Positions 58,930-64,000 of a stretch of 64,000 bases of DNA are shown here, piece after piece. The notes under the pieces were generated by a model. The model was not told the origin of the DNA. It saw only the letters and a list, made by a program, of their open reading frames with translations, and made no database searches. The DNA is taken from NCBI GenBank assembly GCA_022826245.1, contig JAJDVG010000053.1, forward strand, positions 48,778 through 112,777, given 5' to 3'. The translations under genes and the position numbers were made by a program. The stretch is from Gammaproteobacteria bacterium (GTDB lineage: Bacteria; Pseudomonadota; Gammaproteobacteria; Steroidobacterales; Rariloculaceae). Every line of letters begins with the position of its first letter. Position 1 is the first letter of the stretch.

Positions 58930-60663
58930 ATGGAAAGTACCAACCACGAAGTCCGCTACGAAGCGGACGAACAGCCTCCGCTCGGTCTGACCATCGGTCT
59001 CGGTGCACAGTACACGGTCCTGGCCCTCGCCTCTGTGGTCCTGACGCCGGCCATCCTGATCAGCACTGCCGGCGGCAGCGAGGCGTACCTGACCTGGGCC
59101 GTATTCGGCGCGCTCGCCGTGAGCGGCGTGGCCACCATCGTGCAGGCACTGCGCCTCGGGCGAATCGGCGCGGGCTACATCCTGGTCATGGGCAGCACGG
59201 CGGCCTTCCTGCCGATGAGCGTCACGGCGATCATGGAGGGCGGTCCTGCGCTGCTGGCCACGCTCATCATCATGTCGTCCATGGTGCAGTTCCTGCTCGG
59301 GGCGAAAATGGCCCTGTTGCGGCGCGTGTTCACGCCAACTGTAGCCGGAACGGTGCTCATGCTGGTCCCCGTGAGTCTCGCGCCGATCATCTTCGACAAG
59401 CTCACGGAGGCTCCCGCCGGTGTCTCGGAGGCCGCGGCGCCCGTCACCGGCGTCGTCACGCTTGCGGTCGTCGTCCTCGTGGCGCTGCGCCTGTCCGGCG
59501 CCTGGCGCATCTGGGCGCCGGCCATCGGGCTCGCGGCCGGAGGGCTGACGGGTCTGGCCTTCGGCATCTACGACCTCGAGCGGGTCGCGAACGCAGCGTG
59601 GATCGGGCTGCCGGACTTCAGCGGCTACCCGGGTCTGGATCTCAACTTCGGCGGCGTGTTCTGGGCGCTGCTCCCGGGATTCATCATCGTGACCCTGGTC
59701 GGCGCGATGGACACGCTCGGCGACGCCATCGCCATTCAGCGCGCGTCGTGGCGCAAGCCGCGCGCCATCGACTTCCGCTCCATTCAGGGCGCCATCAACG
59801 CGGACGGTTTCGGCAACCTGCTGTCGGGCATCGGCGGAACGGTTCCGAACACGACCTACGGCGCGAGTATCGCGATTGCGGAACTCACCGGAGTCGCGTC
59901 GCGCGCCGTGGGCGTGTGGGTCGGAATCCTGTTCATCGCGGTTGCGTTCCTGCCGAAACTCGTGGCCGTGGTCGTCGCGTTGCCGGGGCCGGTTATGGGC
60001 GCCTATCTCGCGATCATCGTGGCGCTGATCTTCGTTTTCGGCGTGAAGATCCTGACCAACGACGGTCTCGACTACCGCAAGAGCCTGATCGTCGGATTCG
60101 CGTTCTGGGTGGGCCTCGCGTTCCAGTTCGACATGATCTATCCCGACCTCATCGAGGGATTCTGGGGCGACCTTCTGGGTCAGGGCATGACCGCCGGCGG
60201 GATCACGGTCATTTTCCTGTCGGGTTTTCTCGATCTCACGGGCAGTCGGCCCAGACGCCTGCGGTCGACCCTCTCGGTCGAATCACTGCCCGCGATCGAC
60301 GCTTTCCTGTGCGATTTCGCCGAGCGCATGCGCTGCGACGAGTCCATGACAAACCGCCTGCGGGCCGTCGCCGAGGAAGCCTTGCACACGCTGCTCGGCG
60401 ACGGCGAGTCGCGCCGCGAAAGGGACCTGCTGCTCGTTGCGAAGGCAGATGGCCGGTCGGCGGATCTCGAGTTCATCGCGGGCGGCGCGGACGAAAACCT
60501 CGAGGAGCAGCTCGCCATGCTGAGCGAGGGTGTTACGGATCTGCCCAACGAAGCGGAAACGCCGCTGCGCCTGCTCAGGCACTACGCCACGTCAGTGCGC
60601 CACCAGCAATACCACGACACCGACATCGTGACGTTCCGGGTGGAACCGCAGGGATCGGGCTAA
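58930..60663 (+). CDS. NCS2 nucleobase permease with a C-terminal HATPase-like domain
   Basis: 577 residues. Residues about 20-440 are a nucleobase:cation symporter-2 (xanthine/uracil permease) with about 14 hydrophobic segments (LGLTIGLGAQYTVLALASVV, GLAFGIYDLERVANA) and the family segment NADGFGNLLSGIGGTVPNTT. Residues about 445-577 are soluble (LSVESLPAIDAFLCDFAERM, MTNRLRAVAEEALHTLL, DLEFIAGGADENLEEQLAML) and read like a HATPase_c/RsbW-type ATP-binding fold. The fusion suggests ATP- or partner-controlled uptake. Permease alone is normally about 430-460 residues, so the tail is an addition. Confidence 0.85.
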   Translation: MESTNHEVRYEADEQPPLGLTIGLGAQYTVLALASVVLTPAILISTAGGSEAYLTWAVFGALAVSGVATIVQALRLGRIGAGYILVMGSTAAFLPMSVTAIMEGGPALLATLIIMSSMVQFLLGAKMALLRRVFTPTVAGTVLMLVPVSLAPIIFDKLTEAPAGVSEAAAPVTGVVTLAVVVLVALRLSGAWRIWAPAIGLAAGGLTGLAFGIYDLERVANAAWIGLPDFSGYPGLDLNFGGVFWALLPGFIIVTLVGAMDTLGDAIAIQRASWRKPRAIDFRSIQGAINADGFGNLLSGIGGTVPNTTYGASIAIAELTGVASRAVGVWVGILFIAVAFLPKLVAVVVALPGPVMGAYLAIIVALIFVFGVKILTNDGLDYRKSLIVGFAFWVGLAFQFDMIYPDLIEGFWGDLLGQGMTAGGITVIFLSGFLDLTGSRPRRLRSTLSVESLPAIDAFLCDFAERMRCDESMTNRLRAVAEEALHTLLGDGESRRERDLLLVAKADGRSADLEFIAGGADENLEEQLAMLSEGVTDLPNEAETPLRLLRHYATSVRHQQYHDTDIVTFRVEPQGSG

Positions 60664-60697
60664 GCCCGGCCGCCCGACCTGCACCGTGGCCGGGGCT
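60663..60697. terminator. Possible bidirectional hairpin between convergent genes
   Basis: AGCCCGGCC (60663-60671) can pair with GGCCGGGGCT (60688-60697) with one bulge and a 16-base loop. It fills the 35-base gap between the permease stop and the ABC permease stop. No T-run, so it is weak as an intrinsic terminator. Confidence 0.3.
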
Positions 60698-60698
60698 G

Positions 60699-61492
60699 CT
60701 AACTGATTCCGGATTCGATCACCGACTCGTGCCACGGGATCATGAGCCGCTTGATCCCGTTGACGGCGAAGAACAGCAGCCAGCCGAGGACCGCGAGCAG
60801 GATGATGACCGCGAAGAGCCGCGGCGCGTCGAGCGCGTTCAGGCTCACGACGACCATGTAGCCCAGGCCTTCGTTGCCGCCGAGATACTCGCCGACAATC
60901 GCGCCGATGAGCGCCAGCACGATGCCGACCTCCATGCCGGCGAATACGTAGGGCAGCGTGCTGTGGAAGTCGAGCGAGCTGAACGTCTGCCAGCGGTTCG
61001 CGTTGAGGCTCCGCATGACCTCGCGGTGACCGGGTTCCACCGAGCGCACGCCGAGCAGCACGTTGAGCATGATCGGAAAGAACGCGAGGATCGCGGCGAT
61101 GATGACCTTCGACGTGAGCCCGAAGCCGAACCAGATCACGAACAGGGGGATCAGCGCGACCTTCGGTATGACCTGCAGCGCCACGACCAGCGGGCGTACG
61201 GCAAGCTCGAGCCAGAAAATGCGCCCGAGCACCGCGCCGACCACGACGCCCGTGACGAGTGCGAACCCGAAGCCGACGACCGTTTCCACGAGCGTGATCT
61301 GCGCGTGCACGAGCCATTCCTCGGGCCGCTGCATGAGCTCGAGCAGATTGCGCCCCACATCCTCGGGCGGCGGCAACACGAACGGCGAAACGCTGAAGGT
61401 CGACGTGCCGAACTTCCAGATCGCAATGATCAGCGCCAGCAGGATCGGCGTGCTGACCCAGGGCAGGAGCTTCATGAAGCGTTCGCGTTCCA

Positions 61493-61496
<4 letters not shown>
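60699..61496 (-). CDS. ABC transporter permease, TauC/SsuC family
   Basis: 265 residues with about six membrane spans and the EAA loop of the family (GVRSVEPGHREVMRSL, then AGMEVGIVLALIGAIVGEYL). Functions with the ATPase gene upstream (4-base overlap) and a Tat-lipoprotein binding protein. The nitrate/taurine/aliphatic-sulfonate/pyrimidine group shares this architecture; substrate not determinable from the permease. Situated downstream in the operon and convergent with the nucleobase permease. Confidence 0.9.
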
Positions 61497-62308
<812 letters not shown>

Positions 62309-62336
62309 CGGGGGACGTTCGTTGGCGAGACGGCGC

Positions 62337-63383
62337 TCAGCCCGCGGGCACGAGTTCGTTCGTGAACCAGGCGTCCGGGTCCAGCCCGGCTTCGACGCGG
62401 CCGGTGTTCACGAGCTCGAGGTAGCCGGACCGCCATTGGTCCGCATCCGTTCTGAGCAGCGTGCCCGGACCGCCCGCGGTCCACGTGCTCACGTAGTCGT
62501 TGAGGCTGGCGACGGCGACCTCGGTATTGTCGAGCGTGCCGAAGGAGTATTTCTGGCGGATGATGCCAAGTGTTTCGGCGAAGCCGTCGTCGGCGATCAT
62601 GAACTCGATCGCGCCGCGTATGGCAGCAAGGTACCTGCGCGCGATATCGGCATGTTCCACGAGGCCGGTTTCGGAGACCATGTATAGCTGTGCGCCCGAT
62701 TCGATGAAATCGCCGGGGTTGAGCACGACGGCGTTGGCGTTCTGGAACTGAAGTATCCTGGCCGTGTCGATGCTGACCATGAAACCCGCGATCCGGCCCT
62801 GCTCGACGAGATTGAACACGCCCGGGCCGAGTCCGACGACCTGGCGATCGACGCTTTCGACATCCAGGCCCGATGCCGCGAGCAGGAGGTTGAGCGTGAT
62901 TTCCGACGAGCCGCCTTCCGACGGGATGCCGATCGTCTTGCCGACGAAATCGCGCGGTTCGCGCAGGGGATCGGCCGCGCTCGAGACGAGCCGGATCGTC
63001 GAGCCCTTGATGACCGTGCCGACGTTCATGATCGGCGCGCCGCTGTTCGCGGCGTGGCTGACCGCCTCGATCTGCCCGATCCGCGTCAACGGCGCCGTCC
63101 CCGCGAGCACGAGCTGGATGGCCTGCGCGGAGCCGCGCGTCGACTGGAACGTCACGTCGAGCCCCTGATTCGAAAAATAGCCGCCCGCGTCGGCGAGCAG
63201 TTCCGGAGTAAACGTCAGTGACGTAAGCGGCAGGATCGCAAGGAAGGTCAGCGGATCGCCGGTTGCCGGTTCCTCGTCGCCTGCGCACGATGCGAGCAGC
63301 ACGCTGCCGCCGGCTGCCGCCAGCGTTGCCGCCGAGCCTTGCAGTACCGTTCGGCGCGTGACTCCACGAGAGCGGTTTTTCAT
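62337..63383 (-). CDS. ABC transporter substrate-binding protein, NMT1/THI5-like, Tat lipoprotein signal
   Basis: 348 residues. Signal: TRRTVLQG (twin-arginine), hydrophobic stretch, then lipobox LLASC-A, so a lipid-anchored periplasmic protein exported by Tat. The mature chain has the NMT1/THI5-like start of TauA/SsuA-type proteins (LTFTPELLADAGGYF, SNQGLDVTFQSTRGSAQAIQ, GKTIGIPSEGGSSEITLN). Ligands of this group are taurine, sulfonates, nitrate or pyrimidine/thiamine precursors. ATG 63383 is used; ATG 63404 seven codons upstream is less likely. First gene of the three-gene importer. Confidence 0.9.
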   Translation of the reverse strand: MKNRSRGVTRRTVLQGSAATLAAAGGSVLLASCAGDEEPATGDPLTFLAILPLTSLTFTPELLADAGGYFSNQGLDVTFQSTRGSAQAIQLVLAGTAPLTRIGQIEAVSHAANSGAPIMNVGTVIKGSTIRLVSSAADPLREPRDFVGKTIGIPSEGGSSEITLNLLLAASGLDVESVDRQVVGLGPGVFNLVEQGRIAGFMVSIDTARILQFQNANAVVLNPGDFIESGAQLYMVSETGLVEHADIARRYLAAIRGAIEFMIADDGFAETLGIIRQKYSFGTLDNTEVAVASLNDYVSTWTAGGPGTLLRTDADQWRSGYLELVNTGRVEAGLDPDAWFTNELVPAG

Positions 63384-63512
63384 GGTCGCGAGGCCTTTCT
63401 CCAATGGTGCGGGGCACAGTTTACCTAATCGGCCTACCGGGGACCCGACGTTTGTTTGCGGAGCGGGGTCATTCGGTACACTATCGCTCTACCCTGCACA
63501 CCGGAGAACAGC

Positions 63513-64000
63513 ATGCGCAAGGTCATTTCGTTGTGCGCGCTCATCGGTTTCGTTCACGGCGCCGCCGCGCAGGCGCCGCGCGAGCTGCCGCCCGTCGAAC
63601 CGCCGCCGCGCGATTTCGCCACGGCCGAAGAGCACTACGAGTTCCTCCACGAGCAGGCCGGCGGCGGCACCGAGCACACGATGCAGACGATCCCCCTCTG
63701 GGACGGGCTCTGGTCGAGCGGCAGCAACTCGATGGCCGCGATCTTCCTCGAAGGCGGTTCACGCCGCTCGGGCGGGACGATCCGGGAAGGCGTGCTGACG
63801 CCGCCCTACGAAGCGCACTTCCGGGCGCGGCGCGCCGAGATGGAGGAATACGGACAGCAGCGCTTCGACCGCCTGACGCGCTGCGAGCATGCGGGCGCGG
63901 CGCGCTGGCTGTGGGAGCCCTACATCAAGGAGTTCGTGAACCTGCCGTACCAGTCGTGGTTCATGAACGACTTCATGGACGAGACCCGGCGCATCCACAT
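63513..64000 (+). CDS. Exported hypothetical protein (C-terminus off the right edge)
   Basis: 162 codons visible. Signal peptide (MRKVISLCALIGFVHGAAAQA), then a proline-rich start and helical, aromatic-rich sequence: LPPVEPPPRDFATAEEHYEF, WDGLWSSGSNSMAAIF, LTPPYEAHFRARRAEMEEYG and NLPYQSWFMNDFMDETRRI. The layout resembles exported partners of DUF6152 proteins, such as the 391-residue protein at 36.3 kb, but the identity is low. Good GGAG ribosome site and a TACACT candidate -10 at 63477. Function unknown. Confidence 0.7.
   Translation, partial: MRKVISLCALIGFVHGAAAQAPRELPPVEPPPRDFATAEEHYEFLHEQAGGGTEHTMQTIPLWDGLWSSGSNSMAAIFLEGGSRRSGGTIREGVLTPPYEAHFRARRAEMEEYGQQRFDRLTRCEHAGAARWLWEPYIKEFVNLPYQSWFMNDFMDETRRIH

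Overview
This window is high-GC, densely packed bacterial chromosome from a Gram-negative, probably a gammaproteobacterium. The evidence is two Kdo transferases, KdsA, AsmA, YqgE/AlgH, a biosynthetic SpeA, HtpX and many exported c-type cytochromes. I see no rRNA, tRNA, CRISPR array, phage or intact insertion sequence. The lineage is inferred from gene content only.

Layout. 1-6.7 kb: the end of a YadG-like ABC ATPase gene, an AsmA protein, a VapBC-type toxin-antitoxin pair, an HNH/DUF222 gene carrying repeated 14-bp palindromes, and a DUF4268 remnant. 6.8-11.9 kb: aldo/keto reductase, Nramp-like transporter translationally coupled to an acyl-CoA synthetase, esterase. 12-19.4 kb: a molybdenum hydroxylase operon (large subunit, Tat/lipobox 2Fe-2S subunit, FAD subunit with extra cysteines, 50-residue membrane peptide, cytochrome b), then a metallo-beta-lactamase-fold hydrolase with two EF-hand loops and a cytochrome c', closed by a strong terminator. 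19.4-22 kb: a PDZ pseudo-protease, a zinc peptidase and an FAH-family hydrolase, all on the minus strand. 22.3-26.7 kb: meta-cleavage aromatic degradation genes (isomerase, aldehyde dehydrogenase, LigA-like, LigB-like, MFS exporter). 26.7-30.6 kb: a DUF429-like/AAA+ ATPase fusion divergent from a NYN-OST-HTH RNA-binding nuclease, and an exported YqgE. 30.7-36 kb: a polyamine set (AguA, deoxyhypusine-synthase-like protein, SpeA, AguB). 36-41 kb: DUF6152 and partner proteins, GIY-YIG, DUF1015, MaoC and PhzF proteins. 41.2-46.5 kb: a Kdo operon (kdtA, kdsA, transaldolase-CBS fusion, KdsC-like phosphatase, second kdtA). 46.5-51.1 kb: an accessory-looking stretch (DUF6152; TetR with a 32-bp operator; Rieske oxygenase; MetE/UROD-like protein). 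51.1-58.9 kb: trxB, dihaem cytochrome c with a PQQ dehydrogenase, HtpX, MtfA, DUF6152 and a cyclase-family hydrolase. 58.9-64 kb: an NCS2 permease with a C-terminal regulatory-looking domain, a three-gene ABC importer and a partial exported protein.

The most interesting items are: (1) the transaldolase-CBS fusion lying where an arabinose-5-phosphate isomerase (SIS-CBS) would be expected in a Kdo operon; (2) a palindrome, GTTTCCGCGGAAAC, repeated on a 42-nt period inside the HNH gene and present again in a different reading frame, which points to DNA-level selection; (3) the DUF429-like/AAA+ fusion divergent from a NYN-OST-HTH nuclease; (4) an apparently exported, membrane-anchored molybdenum hydroxylase system; (5) a deoxyhypusine-synthase-like enzyme between agmatine deiminase and arginine decarboxylase.
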